Assembly (NCBI GenBank): GCA_050948665.1
Contig: JBMNEH010000001.1
Coordinates: 682,001 to 746,000, forward strand
Source: JBMNEH01 sp050948665
Lineage (GTDB): Bacteria; Bacillota; Clostridia; Christensenellales; UMGS416
Reading direction: 5' to 3'
DNA: 64,000 nucleotides
Shown in pieces: positions 35,598 through 44,640 of this stretch. The stretch's first letter is position 1, and the number at the start of each line of letters is the position of its first letter. Made by a program: the position numbers and the translations under genes. The notes beneath the pieces were generated by a model. That model had not been told where the DNA came from, searched no databases, and saw nothing but the letters and a program-made list of their open reading frames with translations.

Positions 35598-37340
35598 TTG
35601 TCCAAGCATTGCGGCCTTTCAAATTATGACATAGCTAAGGCGGAAGCAGACAGGGTCGACGAACAAATTATTGCTACACTCAAGGCTGGACGTAGCTTTC
35701 GTGTGGAAGCGGGTGCTGGCTCCGGAAAAACCTACTCACTAAACCGTGTTATCGAATGGATTCAAGCAAATAAGTGGAAGGATTATCACCGAAAAAAACA
35801 AAATGTGATATGTATTACATATACAAATGCAGCCGTTGACGTGATCGCAGAGCGGTTATCCCAAGGTTCATTTATTCTCCCATCGACAATCCATTCCTTT
35901 GCTTGGAGTGCAATCAAGCAGTACCAAAGCACGCTTATGAGCATTATCGATAACGATGAGTCATTAACAACGACGGAAACAGACTTCAGTAGGGTGGTGG
36001 AGATTCGATATACCTTAGGACACCGTTATGTGTCCCAAGGAGTACATTACTTGCACCATAATGATGTTTTGAAACTTTTCTGTACTTTGTTGGATAATGC
36101 AAAATTCCGTCGTGTTTTCTCTGACAATTATCCCTTGATTTTAATTGATGAATATCAGGATTCCTATAAGCCGATTATCACACGGTTTATAAACTTCTTT
36201 ATTGCTGAAGGAGTAGGACCACAATTTGGCTTTTTCGGAGATGCGTGGCAAACTATTTACCAAACCAATAATGCCTGCGGTGCGATAGAGCATAACAATC
36301 TTGTGGAAATCAAAAAAGGCTCAAACTTTAGGTCGGCCCCCAGAATTGTGAATCTCTTAAATGACATTCGCCCAGATTTACCACAACAATCTGCAATAGA
36401 CAATTTTGAAGGCGAAGTAGTTGTTGTAACCTGCGATGATTTTTCTGGAGTGCGGCGATCAGATCGTACATTCAAAGACGATCTCCCGGCAGAAGAACTA
36501 AAATCCAGACTGTACCAACTTTCAGAATGCATTAAAAATAATGTGCCAAAGGATGAAAATATTAAGATTTTGATGATAACTCATAAAGTCTTGGCCACAC
36601 AACAAGGATATGAGCATCTATTGGCTATTATTGATGATGGGCTTCGAGATAAACAAGATCCATTTTTGCTATTCTTCATGAATACCGTTGAACCGATATA
36701 TGAAGCACTCAGCACATCAAATATGCAACTTCTGTTTGATACGCTTGGGATTAGGCGCTATCCAATCACAAGAAAATCTGAGAAGATGCAATGGAAAGAA
36801 TTTGAGACGCAACTAAAGAAAGCTCGTGATGGAAAAGCCATTGATGTTATCAATACCATCGTAGAGACAAAATTGGTTCCTGTTCCGTCATTGATTGACG
36901 GATACTACCATTTATATTTTGATGCCCCTGATACAATCTATGGCTTGGATGCAACAATCCGTGATGTTTTAGATTTGGATTACAGCCAATTTCAGGCCGC
37001 AATTGAATTCCTATATCCTGAAGCAGAGTTCTCGACGGAACACGGCGTTAAGGGTGAGGAATACGATAATGTTGTCTTTGTTATCAGTAAAGGATGGAAT
37101 CAATATCAATTTGAAACCTATGCACCGATGATAACAGGACATACCCCTATACCAAACGGAAAGCAGGCTTCCTACGAAAGAAATCGAAATCTGTTTTATG
37201 TGTGTTGTTCAAGACCAAGAAAACGATTATTTTTCTTTGTGTCTGTGCCAATAGATGCCACTTTCAGAGCTTTTCTGGTTGATTTGGTTGGAGCAGAAAA
37301 TATCTATACCTATGGTCAATATCTTGAATCAAAACAATAG
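35598..37340 (+). CDS. UvrD-like superfamily 1 helicase, GajB-like
   Basis: This 580-aa helicase has Walker A GAGSGKT (39-45), Walker B LILIDEYQDS, GDAWQTIYQ (motif III/Q-like) and C-terminal VKGEEYDNVVFV and RNLFYVCCSRPRK (motifs V-VI). It is shorter than UvrD, as expected for GajB-type proteins that act with an OLD nuclease. The TTG at 35598 is preceded by GAGGAGGTG at 35582-35590. It is the last gene of the operon, and a terminator follows at once. An anti-phage role is inferred from the pairing. Confidence 0.85.
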   Translation: MSKHCGLSNYDIAKAEADRVDEQIIATLKAGRSFRVEAGAGSGKTYSLNRVIEWIQANKWKDYHRKKQNVICITYTNAAVDVIAERLSQGSFILPSTIHSFAWSAIKQYQSTLMSIIDNDESLTTTETDFSRVVEIRYTLGHRYVSQGVHYLHHNDVLKLFCTLLDNAKFRRVFSDNYPLILIDEYQDSYKPIITRFINFFIAEGVGPQFGFFGDAWQTIYQTNNACGAIEHNNLVEIKKGSNFRSAPRIVNLLNDIRPDLPQQSAIDNFEGEVVVVTCDDFSGVRRSDRTFKDDLPAEELKSRLYQLSECIKNNVPKDENIKILMITHKVLATQQGYEHLLAIIDDGLRDKQDPFLLFFMNTVEPIYEALSTSNMQLLFDTLGIRRYPITRKSEKMQWKEFETQLKKARDGKAIDVINTIVETKLVPVPSLIDGYYHLYFDAPDTIYGLDATIRDVLDLDYSQFQAAIEFLYPEAEFSTEHGVKGEEYDNVVFVISKGWNQYQFETYAPMITGHTPIPNGKQASYERNRNLFYVCCSRPRKRLFFFVSVPIDATFRAFLVDLVGAENIYTYGQYLESKQ

Positions 37341-37344
37341 CATA

Positions 37345-37382
37345 ACAGCACCCGTTGATCACGGACAATCAACGGGTGCTGT
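37345..37382 (+). terminator. Terminator of the defence operon
   Basis: Perfect 15-base arms (37345-37359 and 37368-37382) with an 8-base loop are followed by CGTTT. The T run is short, but the stem is strong and starts 5 bases after the helicase stop codon. Confidence 0.75.
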
Positions 37383-37392
37383 CGTTTAAGTA

Positions 37393-37659
37393 CTATCTGT
37401 CTTCCATGACCGCTAACATCATTCGTGCGCCCAGCTTAAAGCCATTCTGAAAAATCAAACAGTCTGTATTGGTTTGATGCTCTCGCACACAGTCGGTATA
37501 TTTTTCAAACAGCTCTTTCTACTCGTCTGTCATGGTGGCTTTGAACTTTTCTTCATTCCTGCAAATCAGTTCCAACAGCTTCTTATATTCCTTGCAAGAG
37601 GATGTGTCATACTCGGTTGGCTCGATGTTACCGTAGCAAAATTCTTAAAGGATTCTCAT
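37393..37659 (-). pseudogene. Decayed DUF6809 gene of the outer element
   Basis: The minus-strand frame starts ATG 37659 and would encode MRIL-stop-EFCYGNIEPTEYDTSSCKEYKKLLE...MTDE-stop-KELFEKYTDC...GFKLGARMMLAVMEDR. There are two in-frame stops, a TAA at codon 5 and an internal TAG. It keeps the DUF6809 pattern and overlaps TnpV by four bases, as in the functional pair of the inner element. It is not listed by a simple frame search because of the stops. Confidence 0.8.
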
Positions 37660-38021
37660 ACTGCGTCCTCCTCGTAGACCATTTCACGAAGAACAATTTC
37701 TTCAGATCGGTTACAGATGCTGTTCATAGCTCCTACCCATGCCATTTGGTCGATTGCTTTCATGCCCTCTGTTACGCCCTCAGCCACTTTCATTTGCTCG
37801 ATGATAAGCTCAAAGCGTTTCTGTACCTGCTCGTTTAAGTCAGCCAGATACGTCCACAATTCGCTGCTGAGACAAAGATCATTGAAACGGATTGGCTTTT
37901 GTTCCTTGATATAATCTCTGTGTAAACGCCCCCACCGACCAATAGGTCTGTTTTCCTCCGGCAAACGAATATCGGGAATATAGTAATCACCACAACGGAT
38001 ATAGTTCAGTTCCTGCATCAT
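37656..38021 (-). CDS. tnpV: TnpV family protein (outer element copy)
   Basis: This 121-aa protein (MMQELNYIRCGDYYIPDIRL...IGRWGRLHRDYIKEQKPI...VAEGVTEGMKAIDQMAWVGAMNSICNRSEEIVL) is a clear relative of the TnpV at 22473-22823. GGAGG precedes the ATG pair at 38021/38018. It sits at the right end of the outer element. Confidence 0.85.
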   Translation of the reverse strand: MMQELNYIRCGDYYIPDIRLPEENRPIGRWGRLHRDYIKEQKPIRFNDLCLSSELWTYLADLNEQVQKRFELIIEQMKVAEGVTEGMKAIDQMAWVGAMNSICNRSEEIVLREMVYEEDAV

Positions 38022-38066
38022 ATGTACCTCCAATAAGATTCAAACATTCTGTTAAAGATAGAAAAA

Positions 38067-38099
38067 GGCGATACCTGGTTGTGAAAACCAAGTATCGCC
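38067..38099. terminator. Hairpin near the right end of the outer element
   Basis: GGCGATACCTGGTT (38067-38080) pairs with AACCAAGTATCGCC (38086-38099) with one mismatch and a 5-base loop. Runs of A before and T after make it bidirectional. It would shield TnpV from read-through out of the chromosomal symporter gene, or act as an attenuator in the TnpV leader. Confidence 0.65.
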
Positions 38100-38153
38100 A
38101 ATTTTTCTTGTCGCACTCCTGTACGGCAGCTACACTATGCCAGTAATGTTCTC

Positions 38154-38169
38154 ATACTGTCTTATTGAG
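38154..38169 (-). repeat. Right terminal inverted repeat of the outer element
   Basis: ATACTGTCTTATTGAG, the inverted partner of 3909-3924 (15 of 16 bases). GG follows at 38170-38171, as at the left end. Confidence 0.78.
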
Positions 38170-38181
38170 GGTCACCCAAGA

Positions 38182-38193
38182 GGGGGGCTTTTT
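38182..38193. terminator. Right half of the split bidirectional terminator
   Basis: GGGGGGCTTTTT lies 6 bases from the symporter stop codon. It is the partner of AAAAAGCCCCC at 3887-3897, now 34 kb away. Neither half on this side forms a strong hairpin alone, so the symporter transcript may now run into the element. Confidence 0.75.
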
Positions 38194-38198
38194 CGAGA

Positions 38199-39983
38199 TT
38201 ATTCCGTCACCGGAACCTTTTCCCGGATATCAAGGGCGGGAAGGGCGTATTGCTTCTGATAGTGATTGTAAAGGGATACATAGTTCTCGTCGTTTGATTT
38301 CCTCAGAGTGTCCAAATATTCGTGGATGTCAAAGGAGTCTCTGGCGACCTGAATGACGCAGACCGCGATATTGGAGCAATGGTCGGCTACCCGCTCATAA
38401 TTGGAGATGAGGTCGTTGAATATGAAGCCCAATTCCGTTGTGCAGTCGCCGCGCTGTAGCCGGTTGATGTGCCTGGATTTCAATTGGGTTTTGAGTGAGT
38501 CCACCACCTGCTCGAGAGGCTCTACCCGGGAAGCAGCTTCAGGGTCGTTCTGTAAAAAGGCATCAATGGCAATCTCCACGATTTCATAGACGGCATTATG
38601 CATAATACGCAGTTCGGCCTGGGCTTCGGGAGAAAAGGAGACCTTTTTTTCGTGTATTTCCTCCGCAACCTCCATCAGATTCACGGCATGGTCGCTGATT
38701 CGCTCCAGGTCACCGATGCAGTGCAGAAGGCGGGCGATCTCCTGCGTATTTGCGGGGGACATGTGATGGGTGGATAACTTCGCCAGGTAGGTTCCCAACT
38801 TATCCTCGTACAGATCGACTTTATTCTCTGCATCGATGATTTTCTGGCTGCGAACCGAATCAAAGGCGTCCAACTGTGCTAAAGACTGAAAGATGGTCTC
38901 CCGGACAATTTCCGCCATTTTATTGGTCACCAAAGTACATTGTTCCACGGCGAAGGAGGGAGTCATCATCAAACGCTCGTCCAGCAGCTCGAAATCCTTT
39001 TCCTCGTCGGAGCCGCGTATGGTAAGGCGCGCCAGCTTTTCCAGTCCTTTGGAGAAGGGCATGAGTATGGCGGTGGACAGCACTTTGAAGGATGTGTGGA
39101 AAAGGGCGATTTGCACAGTGTTGATCGGCGTGGTGTAAAGGGGGAGCACATTCGTCCACCGCACAATGTAAAAGCCAATCAGGAAGATTGCGGCGCCGAT
39201 CATGTTAAAGTACAGATGGATGAACGCCGCACGCTTTGCATTCCTGTTGGCACCCACTGCAGCCAGCAGCGCCGTGATGCAGGTGCCGATATTCTGTCCA
39301 AGAATGATGGGAATCGCCACGCCCCAGGTTACCGACCCGGTTACCGAAAGCGCCTGCAGCACGCCGACGGAGGCAGAGGAGCTCTGTATGATGGCAGTGA
39401 GCAAAGCGCCGGTAACCAGCCCCATTAGGGGGTTGGAGAAGAAGAGAAGAATCTTCGCAAAGGCCTCTGAACCGGACAATGTGTTTACCGAACTCGACAT
39501 TGTATCCATACCGAATATCAAAGTGGCAAAGCCCAGCAGGATCAGACCGATGTCCTTTTTTTGCATATTCTTCTGGAATACATAGAAATAGACGCCTAAA
39601 GCCGCCAATATCGGGGTGAAGGAGGATGGCTTCAGCATTTGTATCCATAACGCTTCTCCGTCAATGCCTGAAAGACTGAGGAGCCAGGCGGTGACCGTAG
39701 TGCCGATGTTGGCACCCATGATAATGCCTGTGGACTGACTCAGCTGCATTACGCCGGAGTTGACGAATCCGACGACCATCACCGTTGTAGCGGAGGAACT
39801 TTGGATAATGGCGGTCACACCGAGACCCAGCAGCATCCCTCTCCATTTATTGTTGGTCAGCTTCTCGAATACTGTCTTCAGCCTGGAGCCGGCGCGGCGC
39901 TCCAGACCGGTACCCATGACACTCATGCCGAAAAGAAACAGGCAGAGTCCGCCCAGAAGCTTTAAAACATCAAAAATACTCAT
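38199..39983 (-). CDS. Na+/phosphate cotransporter family protein with PhoU domain
   Basis: This 594-aa protein has two inverted membrane repeats marked by QSSSATTV and QSSSASVG (the sodium and phosphate site motifs) and GANIGTT/GQNIGTC. The C-terminal third is a PhoU-like helical domain (LHCIGDLERISDHAVNLMEVAEEI, ISNYERVADHCSNIAVC). It would import inorganic phosphate with Na+, with the PhoU part sensing or regulating. The start is ATG 39983. It follows the GH2 gene by 8 bases on the same strand. Confidence 0.93.
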   Translation of the reverse strand: MSIFDVLKLLGGLCLFLFGMSVMGTGLERRAGSRLKTVFEKLTNNKWRGMLLGLGVTAIIQSSSATTVMVVGFVNSGVMQLSQSTGIIMGANIGTTVTAWLLSLSGIDGEALWIQMLKPSSFTPILAALGVYFYVFQKNMQKKDIGLILLGFATLIFGMDTMSSSVNTLSGSEAFAKILLFFSNPLMGLVTGALLTAIIQSSSASVGVLQALSVTGSVTWGVAIPIILGQNIGTCITALLAAVGANRNAKRAAFIHLYFNMIGAAIFLIGFYIVRWTNVLPLYTTPINTVQIALFHTSFKVLSTAILMPFSKGLEKLARLTIRGSDEEKDFELLDERLMMTPSFAVEQCTLVTNKMAEIVRETIFQSLAQLDAFDSVRSQKIIDAENKVDLYEDKLGTYLAKLSTHHMSPANTQEIARLLHCIGDLERISDHAVNLMEVAEEIHEKKVSFSPEAQAELRIMHNAVYEIVEIAIDAFLQNDPEAASRVEPLEQVVDSLKTQLKSRHINRLQRGDCTTELGFIFNDLISNYERVADHCSNIAVCVIQVARDSFDIHEYLDTLRKSNDENYVSLYNHYQKQYALPALDIREKVPVTE

Positions 39984-39991
39984 TTTGGCTC

Positions 39992-42298
39992 CTATGTCAA
40001 CGGAATATCGAGACGCACGGCTTTTAGACCGGGGCTGTTTGCATACACCCGGAGAGTACCCGGCGTCTTGCCGCAGCGAACGGCAACGGAAATGAGACCT
40101 GCCCGCATCTTTCTGTCTCTGCTGGGTACGGGAGTATGATCACAGACATCGGAGCCTGTCCCTACAATGACACCCAGATCGTTGGTGTTAAAATGCACCA
40201 TGGGCGAGGCATCAGGGACAAAACGGCCCTCCGCATCCTCGCACCAGCAGGTAAGAATCGCCATGTCCTGACCGTCTGCCCGCAGATCCCCATCCTCCAG
40301 CCGCAGATGCAGAGAAACCGGCGCGCCGGTGGTTTGCCGCTGATCCTCAGCGGCTTCTTTTCCGTCAAGATAGCCGATTGCCCGGATCTCGCCTGGGGTG
40401 TAGGGTACCGTCCAGCACCCATGTCCATATTCTTCGATGGATTGCCGGCCTTGTGAAACGCCATTGAGGAACAGCTCGGCCTCGGCGCAGTTGGTGTAAG
40501 CCCATACCTGAATTTCCTCTCCCTCCCGTCCGGGAAGATTCCAGTGGGGGAGCAGGTGGATCATGGGCGCACCCGTCCAATGAGACATGTTCTGATAATA
40601 GGCGTCCTTTGGCTGGAGGAAGAGATCCAGCGCCCCTGACTGAGAGCAAAGACGGGGCCAATAGGTCTCTCCCCGGTGTTCAATGCCCGCCCATTGGAAG
40701 CCGCCGGTGATCCAGGGGCGCGCCATAATGCCCTTCCAGGTATCCTCTCTGTCCACAACAAACATTCCCGTGGGATGATCATAGGCGGTGAGGTAGCCTC
40801 GGCCGGGGTCATCCGGAAGGTACCAGCCTCGGGTGGTTCCTACAGCACAGCACTCTGCATATACTACCGGCTTGTCGGGGAAGTTGGCGTGAAGCTTGTC
40901 CACTACCGGCCAGTTGTAATTGATACCCAACATATCACATACATTATGGACCGGCGCGTTGGCAGGGTCATGGCAGACAGCGGTGGTGATGGGGCGGGTA
41001 GGATCCATCCGGCGAACAACGGATGCCATTTTCCGGGCGATACGCTCACCTCGGGTCTCCGCGTGGAGGGGTTCCTCGTTGCCCAAGGACCAGATCACCA
41101 CCGAGGGATGATTCCTGTCCCGTTTGATCAGGATTTCCAACTGCTCCAGCGCTTCCTGTGAGGTACTGAACCAGCGGACCTCGTCCATACAGAGTATGCC
41201 CAATTCGTCCATGGCGTCCATGGAAGCCTCGGCCGGAGGATAATGGGCGGCACGGTATGCATTGGCGCCCATCTCTTTTAATCTGCGCAGGCGATAACGG
41301 TGCACACGGTCGGGCATTGCTTTGCCGGTCAGACCGTAATCCTGGTGGCAGCAGACGCCCTGCAGCTGCACCCGGCGGCCGTTCAGCAGGAAGCCATCCT
41401 CTACACTCCATCCCAGTGTACGGAAGCCGAACCGCGTCTCGGCGCAGTCGGTCTGCTGCCCCGCGACGAAGACTGTCGCCCGGAAGGTGTACAGATGCGG
41501 CGAAAGGATATCCCAGATTTTAGGGCCGGTGATTTTTGTCTCTCCCTTGACAACAGTGCATTGCCCGGGAGGGAGAAGGGCCGTAATTTCAAAGTCGGCG
41601 GCGGTACGGCCGGTTTCGTCTATTGTTTGGCAGTATACGCGGACATCCGCTTCCGTTTCACCGTCATTCCTGAGGGTGATCTCCGCCGGCAGCCGCCAGC
41701 TATCTCCCTCCTTTGCCGGGTTTACCCAAATACCATAGGAATCTACCGCAACGGGCTGGGAGACGATCAGCCAGACATGGCGATAGATACCGGCGCCCTC
41801 GTACCACCAGCCCTCGTGGTCTCCGGTTTCTACATACACGGCCAGAAGATTCTCGCTGCCGTACAGCGCCAGAGCGGAGATATCCGCCTCAAAAGGGGTA
41901 TAGCCGGTAAAACTACGGGCGATCAGACAACCGTTCAGGTATACGGTCGCATGGGTCGCCACTCCTTCAAATCGAAGCACCAGCCGCTTTCCCTCGTCCT
42001 CCGCCGGGATGGTGAAGATATGTCGGTACCAGGCATTTCGATAATGAAAATACCCCAGCGCATTGTTGTGTTGGGGCGTGGGTCGTTGAGCGATGATATA
42101 ATCATGGGGCAGATCCACGTCCTGCCAGCTTTCCAGGCAGGACGCCGTGCGGGGATGATAGTGAAGGCTTGCGGGACCTGTGAGCATGTGCTCTGTTTTT
42201 GCGGTCAGATAGCTGTTTGCTTTGTCCGCTGCGGGGGGTTGGTGGATATCACCCTCATGAAAGAGCCACCCGAAATCCAATGATCGTTTCTCTGCCAT
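39992..42298 (-). CDS. Glycoside hydrolase family 2 beta-galactosidase/glycosidase
   Basis: This 768-aa enzyme has the GH2 sandwich domains, the TIM barrel with acid/base Glu408 (WSLGNEEP) and nucleophile Glu482 (VVYAECC), and a C-terminal sandwich with DUF4982-like features (EIRAIGYLDGKEAAE). It has no signal peptide, so it acts on imported oligosaccharides. Beta-galactosidase is likely but glucuronidase or mannosidase cannot be excluded. The ATG at 42298 has GGAGG upstream; upstream frame sequence to 42478 is not coding-like. Confidence 0.9.
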   Translation of the reverse strand: MAEKRSLDFGWLFHEGDIHQPPAADKANSYLTAKTEHMLTGPASLHYHPRTASCLESWQDVDLPHDYIIAQRPTPQHNNALGYFHYRNAWYRHIFTIPAEDEGKRLVLRFEGVATHATVYLNGCLIARSFTGYTPFEADISALALYGSENLLAVYVETGDHEGWWYEGAGIYRHVWLIVSQPVAVDSYGIWVNPAKEGDSWRLPAEITLRNDGETEADVRVYCQTIDETGRTAADFEITALLPPGQCTVVKGETKITGPKIWDILSPHLYTFRATVFVAGQQTDCAETRFGFRTLGWSVEDGFLLNGRRVQLQGVCCHQDYGLTGKAMPDRVHRYRLRRLKEMGANAYRAAHYPPAEASMDAMDELGILCMDEVRWFSTSQEALEQLEILIKRDRNHPSVVIWSLGNEEPLHAETRGERIARKMASVVRRMDPTRPITTAVCHDPANAPVHNVCDMLGINYNWPVVDKLHANFPDKPVVYAECCAVGTTRGWYLPDDPGRGYLTAYDHPTGMFVVDREDTWKGIMARPWITGGFQWAGIEHRGETYWPRLCSQSGALDLFLQPKDAYYQNMSHWTGAPMIHLLPHWNLPGREGEEIQVWAYTNCAEAELFLNGVSQGRQSIEEYGHGCWTVPYTPGEIRAIGYLDGKEAAEDQRQTTGAPVSLHLRLEDGDLRADGQDMAILTCWCEDAEGRFVPDASPMVHFNTNDLGVIVGTGSDVCDHTPVPSRDRKMRAGLISVAVRCGKTPGTLRVYANSPGLKAVRLDIPLT

Positions 42299-42424
42299 TT
42301 TCATCCTCCTCAGTAACCATATATCCATGTTTTTGATAACGGACAAAGACAGTATAGCATACCCGGCGGAGCGGTTGCAATGTACGGGATAAAATGGTAT
42401 ATTTTTGCGTGAGAGGATAAGGAA

Positions 42425-43003
42425 ATGGCAAAGCTGTATTTTAAGTACGGCGCCATGGGCAGTTCCAAAACCGCCCAAGCGCTGATTACCAAATTCAACT
42501 ATGAAGAAAAAGGCATGAAGGTATGGCTGTTGAAGCCGGCTGCCGACATGCGGGACGGTATTGCGTTGCTGCGCTCAAGGATCGGATTGTCCTGCCCTGC
42601 CGAGATCCTACCGGAGGACGCCTCTGTACTGGAACGCATGAAAAAAAAGGAGCATTTTGATGTGATCCTGGTGGATGAGTGTCAGTTCCTGGCTCCGGAA
42701 CAGGTGGATGAGCTTCGGGAAATCGTAGACTTTTATGATATTCCGGTATTGTGCTTCGGTCTCCGGACGGACTTCCGCACCCGTTTCTTCCCGGGGAGCC
42801 GGCGTTTGATGGAACTGGCGGATTCCATTACCGAAATCAAAACGATCTGCTACTGCGGCAGCAAGGCTACCGTCAACGCGCGGATTATAGAGGGGAAGGT
42901 GACCACCTCCGGCGAGCAGGTAGTTCTTGGGGGTAACGAGACCTACAGCGCGATGTGCCACAAGTGTTGGCTGGAGCGGATACGCCGGGAGGCGGAGGGA
43001 TGA
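42425..43003 (+). CDS. tdk: Thymidine kinase
   Basis: This 192-aa type II thymidine kinase has P-loop GAMGSSKT, the DECQFL motif (Walker B-like), FGLRTDF and two zinc-binding pairs (CYCGSKA and CHKCWLE). It phosphorylates thymidine and deoxyuridine. It heads the tdk-deoB-cdd operon, in which each gene overlaps the next. Confidence 0.95.
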   Translation: MAKLYFKYGAMGSSKTAQALITKFNYEEKGMKVWLLKPAADMRDGIALLRSRIGLSCPAEILPEDASVLERMKKKEHFDVILVDECQFLAPEQVDELREIVDFYDIPVLCFGLRTDFRTRFFPGSRRLMELADSITEIKTICYCGSKATVNARIIEGKVTTSGEQVVLGGNETYSAMCHKCWLERIRREAEG

Positions 43004-44187
43004 CAAACCGTGTTTTTCTGCTGGTGATGGATTCTTTCGGCGCGGGGGCGATGCCGGATGCCGCCTTCTTCGGCGACGAGGGAAGCGACACGCTGGGGAC
43101 GGTGACCGCCCAGCCGGGGTTTGAGGCTCCCTGCCTGACCCGGTTGGGGCTGTACAATATCCCCGGCTTGAAAGAGGAAACCGCCGCAAGGCGGACAGAG
43201 CGGCCTTTGGCTGCCTACGGCAGGATGGCGGAGGCGTCCGCCGGAAAGGATACCATGATCGGCCATTGGGAACTGGCCGGGCTGATTACGCCCAAGCCCT
43301 TTCCCACTTACCCGGAGGGTTTTCCGATCCCTCTTCTTGAGACGTTTTCCAAGGAAACCGGCCGGCGATGGCTGTGCAATAAGCCTTATTCCGGAACCAA
43401 GGCGCTGGAGGATTACGGACGGGAAGCTAAGAATACCGGGGCACTGATCGTCTACACCTCGGCGGACAGCGTATTTCAAATCGCCGCCCATGAGGAAACC
43501 GTGCCGGTGGAGGAGCTCTACCGGTATTGCCGGATCGCACGAAAACTGCTTACCGGCGAGAATGCGGTGGGCCGGGTCATTGCGCGACCTTTTATCGGGG
43601 AAGGTCCCTTTGTCCGCACCTCCCGCCGGCACGACTTCTCCCTTCCTCCGCCGGGGAAGGCGCTGCCGCAGATTTTGACGGAAGCGGGGTTGGATACCAT
43701 TGGTGTGGGGAAAATCGGCGATATTTTTGCCGGAGTAGGTATCAGCCGCTCCATTCCCGCAAAAAACAACGACGAGGGAATGGAGATTACCCTTCGCTGT
43801 GCGCGGGAGAAGTTTTGCGGCCTGTGTTTTATAAACCTGGTGGATTTTGATATGTTGTACGGCCATCGGAACGACGCGGCCGGTTATGCCGCCGCCGTCT
43901 CCCGGTTTGACAGGCAGCTGGCGGGGCTTCTGCCCCTTTTGGGCAAAGGGGATGTGCTGGCTATTACTGCCGACCATGGATGCGATCCAGGCACTCCTTC
44001 TACCGATCATTCCAGGGAGTATGTGCCGCTGCTGGTGTACGGGAGGGAGATCGCCCCGGTAAAGTTGGGTACCCGGGCTACCTTTGCGGACTTGGCGGCC
44101 ACTATACAGGAACTGTTCGGTTTGCCGGTAGTTACTGCCGGGGAAAGTTTTGCCGACGTTTTGAAAGGAGGAACCGATGAAGCCTGA
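43000..44187 (+). CDS. deoB: Phosphopentomutase
   Basis: This 395-aa enzyme of the alkaline-phosphatase superfamily interconverts (deoxy)ribose 1- and 5-phosphate. Landmarks are VMDSFGAGAMPDA, GHWELAG, NLVDFDMLYGHRND and TADHGCDPGTPSTDHSREYVPLL. The ATG at 43000 overlaps tdk by four bases; a longer frame to 42955 lies within tdk. Confidence 0.95.
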   Translation: MTNRVFLLVMDSFGAGAMPDAAFFGDEGSDTLGTVTAQPGFEAPCLTRLGLYNIPGLKEETAARRTERPLAAYGRMAEASAGKDTMIGHWELAGLITPKPFPTYPEGFPIPLLETFSKETGRRWLCNKPYSGTKALEDYGREAKNTGALIVYTSADSVFQIAAHEETVPVEELYRYCRIARKLLTGENAVGRVIARPFIGEGPFVRTSRRHDFSLPPPGKALPQILTEAGLDTIGVGKIGDIFAGVGISRSIPAKNNDEGMEITLRCAREKFCGLCFINLVDFDMLYGHRNDAAGYAAAVSRFDRQLAGLLPLLGKGDVLAITADHGCDPGTPSTDHSREYVPLLVYGREIAPVKLGTRATFADLAATIQELFGLPVVTAGESFADVLKGGTDEA

Positions 44188-44581
44188 GACGTTAATGGAG
44201 GCTGCCCGGACAGCCCGGGAAAGAGCCTATGCTCCTTATTCCGGTTATACCGTGGGGGCGGCGCTGCTGACGGCGGACGGTCGGCTCTTTTCCGGATGCA
44301 ATGTGGAGTTCTCGGTATTTTCTCCGACCTCCTGCGCCGAGCGTACCGCTCTTTGCGCCGCGGTGGCGGCAGGCTGCCGGGAATTCTCCGGGCTAGCGGT
44401 TTCCGGCGGGTGGACAGGAGAGGATCCCGATACGCCATGCTCCCCCTGCGGAGTGTGCCGCCAGGCGCTTTCCGAATTCTGCGGAGATGATTTTCCCGTG
44501 TACCTTGAGGGGGAGAATGGGATGTTGTCCACGACACTTGGAGAACTGCTGCCGATGACGTTCCGATTCAAAAAGAGTTGA
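44177..44581 (+). CDS. cdd: Cytidine deaminase
   Basis: This 134-aa homotetrameric-type deaminase carries the zinc site in CAER and PCSPCGVCRQ, plus SGCNVE. It converts cytidine and deoxycytidine to uridine forms. It overlaps deoB by 11 bases. With tdk and deoB it makes a compact nucleoside-salvage operon. Confidence 0.95.
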   Translation: MKPETLMEAARTARERAYAPYSGYTVGAALLTADGRLFSGCNVEFSVFSPTSCAERTALCAAVAAGCREFSGLAVSGGWTGEDPDTPCSPCGVCRQALSEFCGDDFPVYLEGENGMLSTTLGELLPMTFRFKKS

Positions 44582-44597
44582 CTACGGTTGATACGAT

Positions 44598-44625
44598 AAA
44601 GGGAGGCGAATTCGCCTCCCTTTTT
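44598..44625. terminator. Bidirectional terminator after cdd
   Basis: AAAGGGAGGCGAA and TTCGCCTCCCTTT form a perfect stem without a loop, with T5 on the plus strand and A runs on the other side. It serves both cdd and the convergent SDR gene. Confidence 0.85.
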
Positions 44626-44640
44626 GTTATGCGTTAATTT

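Larger units (their letters stand above)
3909..38169. mobile_element. Outer integrated mobilizable element (34,261 bp), itself interrupted
   Basis: The ends are inverted repeats of 16 bases with one mismatch (3909-3924 and 38154-38169), flanked on both sides by GG (3907-3908 and 38170-38171), which fits a 2-bp serine-recombinase crossover. Removing the segment rebuilds a terminator in the chromosome. Core genes on the minus strand at the left are the interrupted serine recombinase, a small unknown gene, a MobP-type relaxase and MobC. TnpV and a dead DUF6809 gene lie at the right end. Cargo is a plus-strand defence operon. Without the inner element it would be 16,793 bp. Exact boundaries could be off by one or two bases. 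Confidence 0.82.

Noticed and set aside
41300..42283. 327-aa plus-strand frame opposite the GH2 gene
   Set aside because: Shadow of a well supported glycosidase.
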